Below are positions 26,026 to 35,148 of a stretch of 64,000 bases of DNA, in pieces. The DNA comes from Galbibacter sp048266365 (lineage in GTDB: Bacteria > Bacteroidota > Bacteroidia > Flavobacteriales > Flavobacteriaceae): NCBI RefSeq assembly GCF_048266365.1, contig NZ_JBLWZP010000006.1, forward strand, positions 124,001 to 188,000, written 5' to 3'. Positions within the stretch are counted from its first letter, which is position 1, and each line of letters starts with the position of its first letter. The notes under the pieces were generated by a model that saw nothing but the letters and a program-made list of their open reading frames with translations, did no database searches and had not been told where the DNA came from. The translations under genes were made by a program, and so were the position numbers.

Positions 26026-26553
26026 CTAAAACAATTTTTCGTTTGGTGGCTTCACACCGGCAAGTCGTAAATAAATGGTTGTTTGTCCACGATGGTGGGT
26101 TTGATGTTCAAATGCTTTGTCGAGTGCTTTTCCCTTTGTCATTTCAAATTGACCAAACACTTTAACCGATTCATTCAATTGCTCCTCCGGCATTGATTTT
26201 AGATTGTCGATCACAAAATCATAACCGGCATTGACCAATGCAATAACGTTATCACGAGAAGTATCCTCAGATTTTTCAGACTCACCCATCCCTACCGGGC
26301 TTTCTACGCCTGTAGCAGTGGCTCCAAATCCATAATTGGCATCTGTGATATGCAACATTTGCTGGGCAAATGAGCGAACTTCTTCTGTAGGTTTGAAATC
26401 GTATTTATCAGCCGGCATAGCTTCCATGTACTCCAAGGTATAGGCCTTAGCGCGTTCCCAATCTTTTACTTTTTCGGCAACAGTTCCCTGTGCCTGCATA
26501 AAATATGATCCACTGAGAATCATAAATGTAATAACGAATCGAATAGTTTTCAT
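26026..26553 (-). CDS. DinB family protein, exported
   Basis: The 175-residue product begins with a signal peptide (MKTIRFVITFMILSGSYFMQAQG), so it is likely periplasmic. The rest is a DinB/YfiT-like four-helix bundle with the usual metal-binding His pattern: LHITDANYGF near the middle and FEHQTHHRGQTTIYLRL near the C-terminus. The ATG at 26553 is chosen because the signal peptide begins there; the frame is open further upstream to 26616. DinB-superfamily proteins are often thiol-dependent transferases or hydrolases, but this one's function is unknown. It interrupts the plus-strand uronate locus on the opposite strand. Confidence 0.85.
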   Translation of the reverse strand: MKTIRFVITFMILSGSYFMQAQGTVAEKVKDWERAKAYTLEYMEAMPADKYDFKPTEEVRSFAQQMLHITDANYGFGATATGVESPVGMGESEKSEDTSRDNVIALVNAGYDFVIDNLKSMPEEQLNESVKVFGQFEMTKGKALDKAFEHQTHHRGQTTIYLRLAGVKPPNEKLF

Positions 26554-26707
26554 CGCGGTGGTGGTTTTGGTTAGTACTTCAGTTTGGTGATTTTCCGAGA
26601 AATGAATTCTGAACATACTATATAACGCAGAAAATCAACTTAAAATTAATGATTTTATTGATTTACAGCGCCTTAAACTACCAATTATTTTAAATAAATA
26701 TATGTAA

Positions 26708-27724
26708 TTATGACCTGCTAGACGATTTTCGTATCTTAAGTGTGGGTGAAAGTACTACCTTCTTTTCAATCTTGACGTTCGCATCCTTCACTTGTTCTAA
26801 AAAGACCTTAGCCGTAGTATTCCCCATCTGAACGGGAGATTGATCGACACTGCTAATAGAAAGTTCCATGAATTTTGTAAAGGGTTCATTACTAAAACCT
26901 ACCACACAAAAATCCTCCGGGATTTTAACACCATATTTCTTGAGTTGCTGAATAGCACCCAAAGCCAAAAAGTCACTGGAAGAAAAAATAGCATCAGGCG
27001 GGCTGTCCAATTTCATGAATTTATCGACAGCCTTATGCCCTGCTCCAATATCACTTTTACTTTGAATGACGTAATCCTTATTAAATTTCAATCCAAAGTC
27101 TTCTAAAGCCTTCCTATATCCGTCATAACGATGTCTGTATATTTCTAAGGAACGATCTCCAGAAAGATGAGCAATCCGTTTACAACCTTGCTCAATAAGA
27201 TGTTTTGTAGCCTCATATCCGCCTTCAAAATCATCAATGGTTACCGTACTCACACCTTTAATATCCTTTCTCCTATCGAAAAACACCAATGGAACTCCCT
27301 TTTTAAGAACATGATCGAAATGGTCAAGTTGCGTGGTGTACTTGGATACTGACATCAATATACCATCGACCTGAGCATTTAACAAAGCATTGATATTATC
27401 GATCTCCGTACCTTCCTCTTCATGTGTTTGGCATATAATGACATGATAGCCTAAGGGATATAGCTCCTCTTCTATACCACGAATAATTGCCGAGAAAAAA
27501 TTTCTATCTATATATGGAACAATAACACCAACCGTATTACTTTTGCCACTCTTGAGTGCTAGAGCCAATTTATTCTGCTTGTAATTCATCTTCGCAGCGG
27601 TCTCTAAAACCAACTTTTTCGTGGCTTGACTAATTTTAGGGTTATTGTTCAGGGCTCTTGATACAGTAGCGGCCGTTATATTTAAAGCCTTTGCTATATC
27701 GTAAATTGTTGTCTTTTCACTCAT
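26708..27724 (-). CDS. LacI-family transcriptional regulator (second), putative regulator of the uronate/pectin regulon
   Basis: The 338-residue regulator has a complete LacI helix-turn-helix (TIYDIAKALNITAATVSRALNNNPKISQATKK). The hinge contains NYKQNKLALALKSGKSNTVGVIVPYIDRNFF, and a sugar-binding effector domain follows. It is transcribed away from susC. The operator-like sequence TGTTATCGATTACC lies 65 bases upstream of its start, and near-identical sites sit on the kduI and susC promoters. That pattern makes this the likely regulator of blocks B and C, with autoregulation. The effector is probably a pathway intermediate such as KDG, which is inference. Confidence 0.92.
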   Translation of the reverse strand: MSEKTTIYDIAKALNITAATVSRALNNNPKISQATKKLVLETAAKMNYKQNKLALALKSGKSNTVGVIVPYIDRNFFSAIIRGIEEELYPLGYHVIICQTHEEEGTEIDNINALLNAQVDGILMSVSKYTTQLDHFDHVLKKGVPLVFFDRRKDIKGVSTVTIDDFEGGYEATKHLIEQGCKRIAHLSGDRSLEIYRHRYDGYRKALEDFGLKFNKDYVIQSKSDIGAGHKAVDKFMKLDSPPDAIFSSSDFLALGAIQQLKKYGVKIPEDFCVVGFSNEPFTKFMELSISSVDQSPVQMGNTTAKVFLEQVKDANVKIEKKVVLSPTLKIRKSSSRS

Positions 27725-27752
27725 TAATCAGGTATTTTGTACTAACAGCTCA

Positions 27753-27760
27753 CAAATGTA
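27753..27760 (-). promoter_or_regulatory. -7 promoter box for the second LacI gene
   Basis: On the minus strand this reads TACATTTG, matching TAnnTTTG, 28 bases before the regulator's ATG. Confidence 0.5.
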
Positions 27761-27789
27761 ACCATTTTCATTTTTAATTGAATTATTGA

Positions 27790-27803
27790 TGTTATCGATT
27801 ACC
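27790..27803. promoter_or_regulatory. Operator variant upstream of the second LacI gene
   Basis: TGTTATCGATTACC differs from the perfect palindrome at 15196-15209 at two positions. It lies upstream of the regulator's -7 box, roughly where its -33 element would be, which suggests autoregulation. Confidence 0.6.
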
Positions 27804-27943
27804 TAATCATCTATAATTTGCAGCGAACACAACCCTTACGAGGGTTATATTGTATATATGTATCATTAAGCTGGCTAAAGTAGTACTATTTTGTTAAAAT
27901 TAATAGTAATAAATTTATAATCACATATTTTTTTAAGGATTTA

Positions 27944-27974
27944 TTTGTTTTTTGATATCTAATTAGTAGATTCG
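27944..27974 (+). promoter_or_regulatory. susC promoter (-33 TTTG, 19-base spacer, -7 TAGATTCG)
   Basis: TTTG at 27944-27947 is followed after exactly 19 bases by TAGATTCG at 27967-27974, which has one mismatch to TAnnTTTG. The spacing is ideal for a Bacteroidota promoter. A weak -7 box next to an operator fits a regulated promoter. Confidence 0.65.
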
Positions 27975-27988
27975 TGCAATCGATTACA
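27975..27988. promoter_or_regulatory. LacI-type operator candidate before susC
   Basis: TGCAATCGATTACA has one difference from the kduI operator. It begins immediately after the -7 box, the same geometry as at kduI. Confidence 0.75.
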
Positions 27989-28051
27989 AATACAAATAGC
28001 ATTATGAATTAAAATCTATTAAACAACTTTAAAAACCAAGCTAACTAAATT

Positions 28052-31000
28052 ATGAAATCAAAAACACCACTAAAAACAAGACTTCGGTCTCTATCAACTG
28101 CTATTGCAGTATGCTGTTTTATGATGGCAAGCGCTGTTTACGGCCAGCAAGGCTCCAATATATCAGGAACCATTGTTGACGAGCAAACAAACACTCCTCT
28201 TCCTGGAGTAAACGTTCTTGAAAATGGCACCAACAACGGTACTACCACCGACTTTGACGGAAATTTTAATTTACAAGTATCTTCGTCTGATGCCATCCTG
28301 GAGATTACCTATATTGGATTTAAATCACAAGAAATAAACCTCAATGGACGCTCTACACTACAAATTGTATTAGAGATAGACACGCAATCGTTAGAGGAGG
28401 TTGTGGTAATTGGTTATGGTACTCAGAAGAAATCTGATTTAACCGGTGCTGTAGGAAGCATGAATGCCGGTACCCTAACTGAGCGTAGTATGAATAATCC
28501 TTTAGAAGCCATGCAGGGTAATGTTCCAGGGGTTCAAATCTCTAGAGCTACCGGACGTATCGGAGACGGATATGACATTGTTATAAGAGGAAAGAATTCC
28601 TTAGGTGGCAACAGCGACCCATTGTTCATTGTAGATGGCGCTCAGACCGATAACATTGACTTTTTAAACCCGGAAGACATCGAGCGTATGGATATTCTAA
28701 AAGACGCATCTTCAACAGCGATATACGGATCAAGAGGTTCCAATGGGGTAGTCATTGTCACTACAAAAAGTGGTGTTTCTGCCCCTGCAGACTTTACGGT
28801 CTCAGTAGATAGTTATATGGGTGTTCGGGATGTTGCCCGATTACCTAAGATGATGAGTGGCGAAAAATGGTGGTATTATCACAGATCAGCTTATTTGGCT
28901 ACAGCCAAAACTGATCCTGATGGGAATGTAACTCCGGAAGCCTTAGTTGCTGCCTATAGTGGAACTAAAAATTCTGAATTGCTGCGAAGAGCGGAAAACA
29001 ATGAATATTTTGATTGGTACGATGCCGTACTAAAATCAGGTATGCAACAGAACACCTATGTGAACGCGGCAGGTAGAACCGAGGATGGATTAGGCTACAA
29101 CATTGGATTAGGTGCTCAAAAAGAAACTGGTAATATCGATAAGGAGACCTTAAAGAAATATAACTTTAAAACTGGTTTGAATAAAAAGTTTAACGATAAG
29201 TTTGAGATTGGTGCCAACCTAACGGTATCCTTTATTGAGCAACAAGATGGTAGTAGCGTTGCAATGCGTGAGGCGTTCCGTTTTAGTCCGCTTATGACCC
29301 CTTACGGGTTTGATGGTGAGCTATTTCCGCTTCCAGGTAAATTAACAAATGCGCAAGGAGTAATGGTAGTCGATAAAACCTCTACCTATAACCCCCTTTT
29401 AGAAATACGGAACACCTCGGATGAGACAAGAAAATGGACTGGGGTTGGAAATATTTATTTTCAATACAACATTCTTGATTGGCTGTCCTTTAAAACGGCC
29501 TACTCGGCAAGTTATAGAAACCACCGTAGAGGTCAATCCTGGGGAGCTATGACCAATACAGGGGTCTCCAATGGTGATATGCCGTCAGCTTCGATGAATA
29601 AAGGAGAAACTGTAATTGGAACATGGGACAATCAAATCAATATCGATTATACTTTTAATGAAAAACATCAATTTAATTTTCTAGCACTTCAGAGTTTGTA
29701 TTACAATAGAACAGAAACTTCATTTTTAAGTTCTCGTAATATGCCTTTTGATACTGGATTTTACAATATTGGATCTGGGGAGCAAGGTACTTTTAATTTA
29801 GGTTCTAACTTTTATAAGCAGACCATGAATTCTTTTGCACTTCGTTTGAATTATTCCTTTAACGATCGCTATCTCATAACGCTTACTAATCGTTGGGACG
29901 GCTCCTCATTACTCTCTCAGGGCAAGAAATGGGACACCTTTCCTTCTGCTGCTGTAGCTTGGCGTATTTCTGAAGAAGATTTTATGGCGGACTCCAATAC
30001 TATTAGCAATTTAAAACTACGTGCGAGCTATGGGTATACCGGAAACAACAATGTTTCCCCATATGCGACCATGAATTCACTAGATAGACAGTTGTTCTAT
30101 GATTTTAACGGGACCACAGCCAATGGATGGTTACCTTCTATCCTTGCCAATTCTAACCTAGGCTGGGAAAAAACGCGAGAGATGAACTTCGGCTTGGATT
30201 TTGGACTTGCAAACAACAGAATTACCGGTACGGTGGATGTCTATGATAGACTTTCTGACGATCTAATTTTGGATCAAAAACTACCTATTGAATCGGGTTG
30301 GCCAGAAATTAAAGCCAATGTTGCCTCTGTTCGAAATACTGGAGTTGAAGCTAGTTTAACGGGACGCATTATCGAAACTGATAAAGTTTCATGGACCACT
30401 AGTGTAACCTTTACCAAAAACACCAATAAAATCGAAGAACTATACAATCAAGATCAGGTTGATGATGTTGGAAATGGATGGTTTATAGGAGAAGATATTG
30501 ATTCCCATTACAATTATCAATTCGATGGGATTTGGCAAGGTGATCAAGTAGCCGAAGCTGAGTCCTATAATCAATCTGAGGGAGAGGCACGTGTTAAGGA
30601 TATCAATGGTGACGGTGCGATTACCCCAATAGAGGACCGCATTATTTTAGGTAACCCGAATCCAGACTGGTCAGGAAGTATTTTCACTACCTTAAAAGTT
30701 GGAAATATTGATCTTTCCGCTTCTCTAATTACCAATCAAGGGGTACTTGCTTATAGTAATTTTCACTCTAATTTTACAGACACCAGGGATCGTGGGAGGC
30801 AAAAATTAGATATCGATTGGTACATCCCAGAAAACCAAGCAGGCTTACCTGCACAATATTCAAATAGTTACCCACAAGCTAGGAATATGGGAACGTATTG
30901 GAGAGATGAAGGGGTTGGTTATTACAAAGATGCCTCCTTTGTCAAGGTTAAAAACATAGCCCTAGGCTATACCTTTAGTGATAAACTTATTGATCGATTG

Positions 31001-31153
31001 AACCTTAAACATTTGAGGATTTATGCCAATGTCATCAATCCATTTGTATTTACGAATTATGACGGTTATGACCCAGAATGGGCGGGAGCTCCATTAGGCA
31101 TCGGGCGTGTAAGTTCAATTACGTATCAATTAGGGATCAACTTAAAATTCTAA
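28052..31153 (+). CDS. SusC/RagA-family TonB-dependent outer membrane transporter
   Basis: The 1033-residue protein has a signal peptide ending near AVYGQQ and a carboxypeptidase-like regulatory domain (about residues 37-110, ISGTIVDEQTNTPLPGVNV). The SusC signature segment VVVIGYGTQKKSDLTGAVGS, a TonB plug with SLGGNSDPLFIVDG and DASSTAIYGSRGSNGVVIVTTK, and a long beta-barrel ending in GINLKF follow. With the SusD lipoprotein encoded six bases on, it forms the outer membrane oligosaccharide importer. The downstream CE8, CE12 and GH105 genes indicate pectin or rhamnogalacturonan oligomers as cargo. The promoter and operator abut at 27944-27988. Confidence 0.97.
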   Translation: MKSKTPLKTRLRSLSTAIAVCCFMMASAVYGQQGSNISGTIVDEQTNTPLPGVNVLENGTNNGTTTDFDGNFNLQVSSSDAILEITYIGFKSQEINLNGRSTLQIVLEIDTQSLEEVVVIGYGTQKKSDLTGAVGSMNAGTLTERSMNNPLEAMQGNVPGVQISRATGRIGDGYDIVIRGKNSLGGNSDPLFIVDGAQTDNIDFLNPEDIERMDILKDASSTAIYGSRGSNGVVIVTTKSGVSAPADFTVSVDSYMGVRDVARLPKMMSGEKWWYYHRSAYLATAKTDPDGNVTPEALVAAYSGTKNSELLRRAENNEYFDWYDAVLKSGMQQNTYVNAAGRTEDGLGYNIGLGAQKETGNIDKETLKKYNFKTGLNKKFNDKFEIGANLTVSFIEQQDGSSVAMREAFRFSPLMTPYGFDGELFPLPGKLTNAQGVMVVDKTSTYNPLLEIRNTSDETRKWTGVGNIYFQYNILDWLSFKTAYSASYRNHRRGQSWGAMTNTGVSNGDMPSASMNKGETVIGTWDNQINIDYTFNEKHQFNFLALQSLYYNRTETSFLSSRNMPFDTGFYNIGSGEQGTFNLGSNFYKQTMNSFALRLNYSFNDRYLITLTNRWDGSSLLSQGKKWDTFPSAAVAWRISEEDFMADSNTISNLKLRASYGYTGNNNVSPYATMNSLDRQLFYDFNGTTANGWLPSILANSNLGWEKTREMNFGLDFGLANNRITGTVDVYDRLSDDLILDQKLPIESGWPEIKANVASVRNTGVEASLTGRIIETDKVSWTTSVTFTKNTNKIEELYNQDQVDDVGNGWFIGEDIDSHYNYQFDGIWQGDQVAEAESYNQSEGEARVKDINGDGAITPIEDRIILGNPNPDWSGSIFTTLKVGNIDLSASLITNQGVLAYSNFHSNFTDTRDRGRQKLDIDWYIPENQAGLPAQYSNSYPQARNMGTYWRDEGVGYYKDASFVKVKNIALGYTFSDKLIDRLNLKHLRIYANVINPFVFTNYDGYDPEWAGAPLGIGRVSSITYQLGINLKF

Positions 31154-31159
31154 GAAATC

Positions 31160-32782
31160 ATGAAATTTAAACACATCATATACACTGTAGCTATCTTTGG
31201 ATTTACTATGTTTTCTTGCGACGATTACATCGAAGAAGAAAACCTATCCAATGTCGAGGGCGGAAGTTTTTACACCACAGAGGCAGGATTTGAGACCCTT
31301 GTCAACGCAAATTATGCGCAACTTAAAGAAATATACGGTAACGAACCCTGGCTCTTTAGTGCCGGTACTGATCTCTATGCTGAGGGAAGGGATCAGGAGC
31401 CACCTGGACTGAGTCAGTACATTCAATTGACTTCTTCCTCTGAGGGGGTCGGACAATTATACACCAGTTGTTATCGCGCTATTCAGAGTGCGAATATGGC
31501 CATTCATTATGGCGCATTAAACACTCAAAATTCAAATATTAACCAGCGTATTGGAGAAGTTAGGTATTTACGTGCTAATGCTTATTTTTTACTAGTTCAG
31601 ACCTACGGTGGAGTTGGACTTGTTACCGAAAATATTGATAGTCCAATACTCACCTTTGATCGCAATTCTGCTGAAGAAGTATATAGCTTTATCATTAGTG
31701 AATTGGAAACCACTCTTTCTGGAATTGGCGGTGGTGCATTTGACGGTCGTGTAAACAAACGAGCAGTACAACATTTACTCGCCAAGGTTTATCTTACTAG
31801 AGCCTATGAGAGCTTTGCCGGTGCGGATGACTTTTCAAAAGCGGCAAGTTACGCTGATGATGCCATTGCCGGCCAATCCTTGACTATTCCTTTTGAGGAA
31901 TTATGGACACCCGGAAATGAAATGAATTCGGAGACCTTGTTCTCCGTTCAATTTAGTCCGGAATCTAATAGTACAGATCCAACAAATCTCGGTCATATGC
32001 AAAATTTGTTTTTTAGCTCCTATCTCGGTGGTGCAGAAATTTCAGGAGATGCGCCATACAGATCCTATAACCTATGCCCTACTGAGTTTGCGATTAGTCT
32101 TTATGATCAAGGTGATCAAAGATGGGAAGCCACTTTTATGACAGAAGCATTTGAACGTTATTATGATTATTATGATGAAGAGGATCATAGTGAGCTTTTG
32201 GTTGCACATTACTATGCACCAAAATGGGCTAGTTCGGCCAGTGACTTGGCAGACTATCAAAGTCTTCATCCGGAGGCCACCATACACCCTTATGGCGAGT
32301 ATGTTCCTTCGGTGAGTAGAAACCTAGATTATCAAACCATTCCTGTGAAGAAATTTGATGACCCGCAAGCTCCATTTGATGGAGGAAGAACTAGTACCAG
32401 AGACCTTATTTTATCTCGTTTAGGTGAAACATATCTCATTGCTGCCGAGGCTTATTTAAAGTCCGGTGATCCTGCAACAGCTCTATTGCGATTAAACGAA
32501 GTTAGAAATAGAGCCAATGCAAATCCTGCAACATTAGCAGAGCTTAACATTGATTACATATTGGATGAAAGAGCAAGAGAGCTACTGGGTGAATACCACC
32601 GTTGGTTTGACCTCAAACGAACAGGTAAATTAGTGGAACGCGCCTCCCAACACCACTATTTAATTGAAGAAAGCAATTTCCAAGGAGCCAATGGAGAATT
32701 GAAAATTCTAAGACCTATCCCTCAAGAGGCAATAGATTTAAATCAAAACAAGGATTTTCCACAAAATCCTGCCTATGAATAA
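31160..32782 (+). CDS. SusD/RagB-family surface lipoprotein
   Basis: The 540-residue protein has lipobox MFSC (Cys20), an acidic stretch after it (DDYIEEE), a feature associated with surface export of lipoproteins in Bacteroidota, and the SusD TPR-like scaffold. Landmarks include EVRYLRANAYFLLVQTYGGVGLVTE, AVQHLLAKVYLTRAYES, TYLIAAEAYLKSGDPATALLRLNEVRNRA and a C-terminal ILDERARELLGEYHRWFDLKRTGKL. It acts as the lid and glycan-binding partner of the SusC barrel. A perfect 37-base inverted repeat lies 40 bases after its stop. Confidence 0.96.
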   Translation: MKFKHIIYTVAIFGFTMFSCDDYIEEENLSNVEGGSFYTTEAGFETLVNANYAQLKEIYGNEPWLFSAGTDLYAEGRDQEPPGLSQYIQLTSSSEGVGQLYTSCYRAIQSANMAIHYGALNTQNSNINQRIGEVRYLRANAYFLLVQTYGGVGLVTENIDSPILTFDRNSAEEVYSFIISELETTLSGIGGGAFDGRVNKRAVQHLLAKVYLTRAYESFAGADDFSKAASYADDAIAGQSLTIPFEELWTPGNEMNSETLFSVQFSPESNSTDPTNLGHMQNLFFSSYLGGAEISGDAPYRSYNLCPTEFAISLYDQGDQRWEATFMTEAFERYYDYYDEEDHSELLVAHYYAPKWASSASDLADYQSLHPEATIHPYGEYVPSVSRNLDYQTIPVKKFDDPQAPFDGGRTSTRDLILSRLGETYLIAAEAYLKSGDPATALLRLNEVRNRANANPATLAELNIDYILDERARELLGEYHRWFDLKRTGKLVERASQHHYLIEESNFQGANGELKILRPIPQEAIDLNQNKDFPQNPAYE

Positions 32783-32821
32783 GACCTTTAATCATATACA
32801 AGTAAATTGATGTAGTTAGGA

Positions 32822-32858
32822 ATTATGAACTTATCGTAACTTACGATAAGTTCATAAT
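32822..32858. repeat. Perfect 37-base inverted repeat after susD
   Basis: Two 18-base arms, the left being ATTATGAACTTATCGTAA, are exact reverse complements around a single central C. There is no T-run after it. In RNA it would form a long AT-rich hairpin between susD and the DUF4861 gene. It may partly stop transcription or protect the susCD part of the mRNA; a protein-binding site is also possible. Confidence 0.85.
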
Positions 32859-32891
32859 GTTTAAAATAAATTGTAACCATAATCCTTTATA

Positions 32892-33908
32892 ATGAAAACA
32901 ATTCAGTTCTTAATTCCAGTATGTTGTCTTACACTTTGTCTTTCCTGTAAGCAGCAAGAAAAAAAACAAACAACTTCAAAAGACACTATCGAAAAGGTTG
33001 CCGAGACTCCTAAATCCAGTGGTTTGTCCTATGCTGAAATCTCTGTCAAAGAAGGTGGAAAATGGGTCAACCGCAAGTACGAAGGTGGAGGTGCATTTAA
33101 AAATGTTACTCATTTGGATGTTCCAAAAGAACATACAGATCACTCCTATTATATACGTTACGAAGGCCCGGGTTGGGAAACCGATAAAGTTGGTTATCGT
33201 CTGTATTTAGATTGGAGAAACGCCATCGATATTTTCGGGAAGAAGACCCATGAAAAGGTCCTGCCCCAAGTAGGTCAAGATAATTTTGATTCTTATCATG
33301 AAATGAGTAATTGGGGTATGGATATTCTTAAAGCAGGAAAGTCCTTAGGTATTGGTTCCATCGGAAGATATAGTGATGGTAAAGTATTGCATTTTGAAAA
33401 TGTAGAGGCTACTATGGCAAGTGTTGATAACTCGGATCAGAAGTCAACTGTAGAGGTAAATTATACCGGATGGGAAACTGCGGGGGATAAAATTGATTTA
33501 AAATCTGAACTGACTATAAAGCCAGGAGATCGTTACACCAAACACACCGTCACTGCAAGTAAAGCCATCAGCGGATTGAGTACTGGAATCGTAAAATTCG
33601 ATGCCATTAAATTAATCCAAAAGACCAGTGCTAATGGTAAATGGGCCTATATAGCATCCTATGGAGAGCAAACTCTAGTACCTGATAAACTAGGTATGGC
33701 CTTGTTCTATAACACCGCCTCAGTCAACGAAGTTGTCAATGGGTCGGATGATCATCTTGTGGTATTTAATCCATCCACAGAAGCCATCTCTTTTTACTTT
33801 CTCGGAGCTTGGGAAAAAGAAAAAGATGGTATCAAAAATCAGCAAGAATTCCTAAGCTATATCAACGGGCTATTGAAGGAGTTAAATTCAAACAATCAGT
33901 TACCTTAA
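32892..33908 (+). CDS. DUF4861 family lipoprotein
   Basis: The 338-residue protein has lipobox CLSC (Cys19), a Lys/Thr/Glu-rich linker, and a DUF4861 domain from about residue 50. It is rich in aromatic and charged residues, such as HSYYIRYEGPGWETDKVGYRLYLDWRNAIDIFGK, SYHEMSNWGMDILKAG, and ALFYN near the C-terminus. The family occurs in polysaccharide utilisation loci, but I know of no activity I would assign with confidence. Being lipid-anchored among CE8, CE12 and GH105 enzymes, it probably acts on a pectic glycan outside the inner membrane. It could be an uncharacterised carbohydrate-active enzyme or a binding protein. Confidence 0.85.
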   Translation: MKTIQFLIPVCCLTLCLSCKQQEKKQTTSKDTIEKVAETPKSSGLSYAEISVKEGGKWVNRKYEGGGAFKNVTHLDVPKEHTDHSYYIRYEGPGWETDKVGYRLYLDWRNAIDIFGKKTHEKVLPQVGQDNFDSYHEMSNWGMDILKAGKSLGIGSIGRYSDGKVLHFENVEATMASVDNSDQKSTVEVNYTGWETAGDKIDLKSELTIKPGDRYTKHTVTASKAISGLSTGIVKFDAIKLIQKTSANGKWAYIASYGEQTLVPDKLGMALFYNTASVNEVVNGSDDHLVVFNPSTEAISFYFLGAWEKEKDGIKNQQEFLSYINGLLKELNSNNQLP

Positions 33909-33919
33909 TAAAAAAAGAA

Positions 33920-35146
33920 ATGAAAATAACATATAGTGTTATAACCACTGCCTTTGTTGTAATGAGTCTACTTAGCAGTTGTAAGCAAAAAGAAAACAAA
34001 ACAGAAGTCACAGAAAATACCGAAAGCACTACCATTATTGACAGCACAGATAAGTGGTCTGTAAGGATGGCTAATTCGATTATGCATCGCAATGAGGATG
34101 CTTATCAGATTGACCATAGGACCAAACCAAAATGGGATTATGTTCACGGTGTGGTACTACTTAGTTTTGAGAAGTTGTACGACAAAACCAAAGATCAAAA
34201 GTATTACGATTACATCAAGGGCTATGCCGATACCTTGATCAATGATCAAGGGAAAATTGCTACCTATGATATCGAAAAATATAATATCGATATGATTAAC
34301 GCTGGTAAGCTTCTTTTTAGACTTTTTGATAACACTACGGATCCAAGGTATAAAGTTGCCATGGATAGCCTTCGCCTACAGCTTTTTGATCAACCTAGAA
34401 CAAAATCTGGCGGTTTTTGGCATAAAGAACGCTATCCAAACCAAATGTGGCTTGATGGGCTTTATATGGGTGCCCCTTTTTATACACAATATACCGTTAC
34501 CTATGAGCAAGGCAAAGCCTTGGATGATATCGCCCATCAATTTGACCTGATTCAAAAGCACGCTAAGGATGAAAAAACAGGTCTACTCTATCATGGTTGG
34601 GATGAGAGTAAGGCCATGGATTGGGCTAATGATAAAACAGGAACTTCACCAAACTTTTGGTCAAGATCCTTAGGTTGGTACGCCATGGCAATAGTAGATG
34701 TTCTTGATTATTTTCCGGAAGATCATCCTGCCAGACCCCGACTTATCACCTATTTAAATGAGCTTGCTACCGCTGTGATAAAAGTACAGGATGAAACTGG
34801 ACTGTGGTATCAGGTAACAGATATGGGAAATCGTGAAGGGAACTACCTAGAAGCCTCTGGCTCCAGCATGTTGACCTATACCTTGGCAAAAGGGGTCAAC
34901 AAGGGTTATTTACCAGCACATTTTATGAAAAATGCCGAACTAGGCTTTAAAGGACTCACTGAAAAATTGATCAAAGTTGATAAAGAAGGTCTTTTAACCA
35001 TCACCCAGGCATGTGCCGTGGCTGGTTTAGGGGGTAAACCCTACAGAGATGGATCTTACGAATATTACATTAACGAACGTAAAAAGGACAATGACCCTAA
35101 AGCAACCGGACCTTTTATTTTGGCTGCATTAGCATTAAATAAATAA
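33920..35146 (+). CDS. GH105 unsaturated rhamnogalacturonyl/galacturonyl hydrolase, lipoprotein
   Basis: GH105 enzymes remove the 4,5-unsaturated uronate from the non-reducing end of oligomers made by lyases, giving the substrate of KdgF. The 408-residue protein has lipobox LLSSC (Cys21) and an alpha/alpha-barrel body with KWDYVHGVVLLSFEKLY, SGGFWHKERYPNQMWLDGLYMGAPF (candidate catalytic Asp179), FWSRSLGWYAMAIVDVLDYFPEDHP and LEASGSSMLTYTLAKGV. I use the ATG at 33920, because the longer frame from 33809 lies inside the DUF4861 gene. Lipid anchoring implies periplasmic action. GH88 is the nearest alternative, but the motifs fit GH105 better. Confidence 0.93.
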   Translation: MKITYSVITTAFVVMSLLSSCKQKENKTEVTENTESTTIIDSTDKWSVRMANSIMHRNEDAYQIDHRTKPKWDYVHGVVLLSFEKLYDKTKDQKYYDYIKGYADTLINDQGKIATYDIEKYNIDMINAGKLLFRLFDNTTDPRYKVAMDSLRLQLFDQPRTKSGGFWHKERYPNQMWLDGLYMGAPFYTQYTVTYEQGKALDDIAHQFDLIQKHAKDEKTGLLYHGWDESKAMDWANDKTGTSPNFWSRSLGWYAMAIVDVLDYFPEDHPARPRLITYLNELATAVIKVQDETGLWYQVTDMGNREGNYLEASGSSMLTYTLAKGVNKGYLPAHFMKNAELGFKGLTEKLIKVDKEGLLTITQACAVAGLGGKPYRDGSYEYYINERKKDNDPKATGPFILAALALNK

Positions 35147-35148
35147 TC

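Larger units (their letters stand above)
27725..28051. promoter_or_regulatory. Divergent regulatory region between the LacI regulator and susC
   Basis: This 327-base gene-free stretch carries promoters and operators for both directions: a minus-strand -7 box at 27753-27760, an operator variant at 27790-27803, a susC promoter at 27944-27974 and an operator at 27975-27988. A short symmetric run, CGAACACAACCCTTACGAGG, sits near its centre (about 27824-27843). I see no small gene in it. Confidence 0.7.

Noticed and set aside
29641..29654. ATCGAT cores inside susC and several other coding regions as further operators
   Set aside because: They lack the flanking TGTA/TACA symmetry and lie within genes; ATCGAT alone is expected many times in 64 kb.
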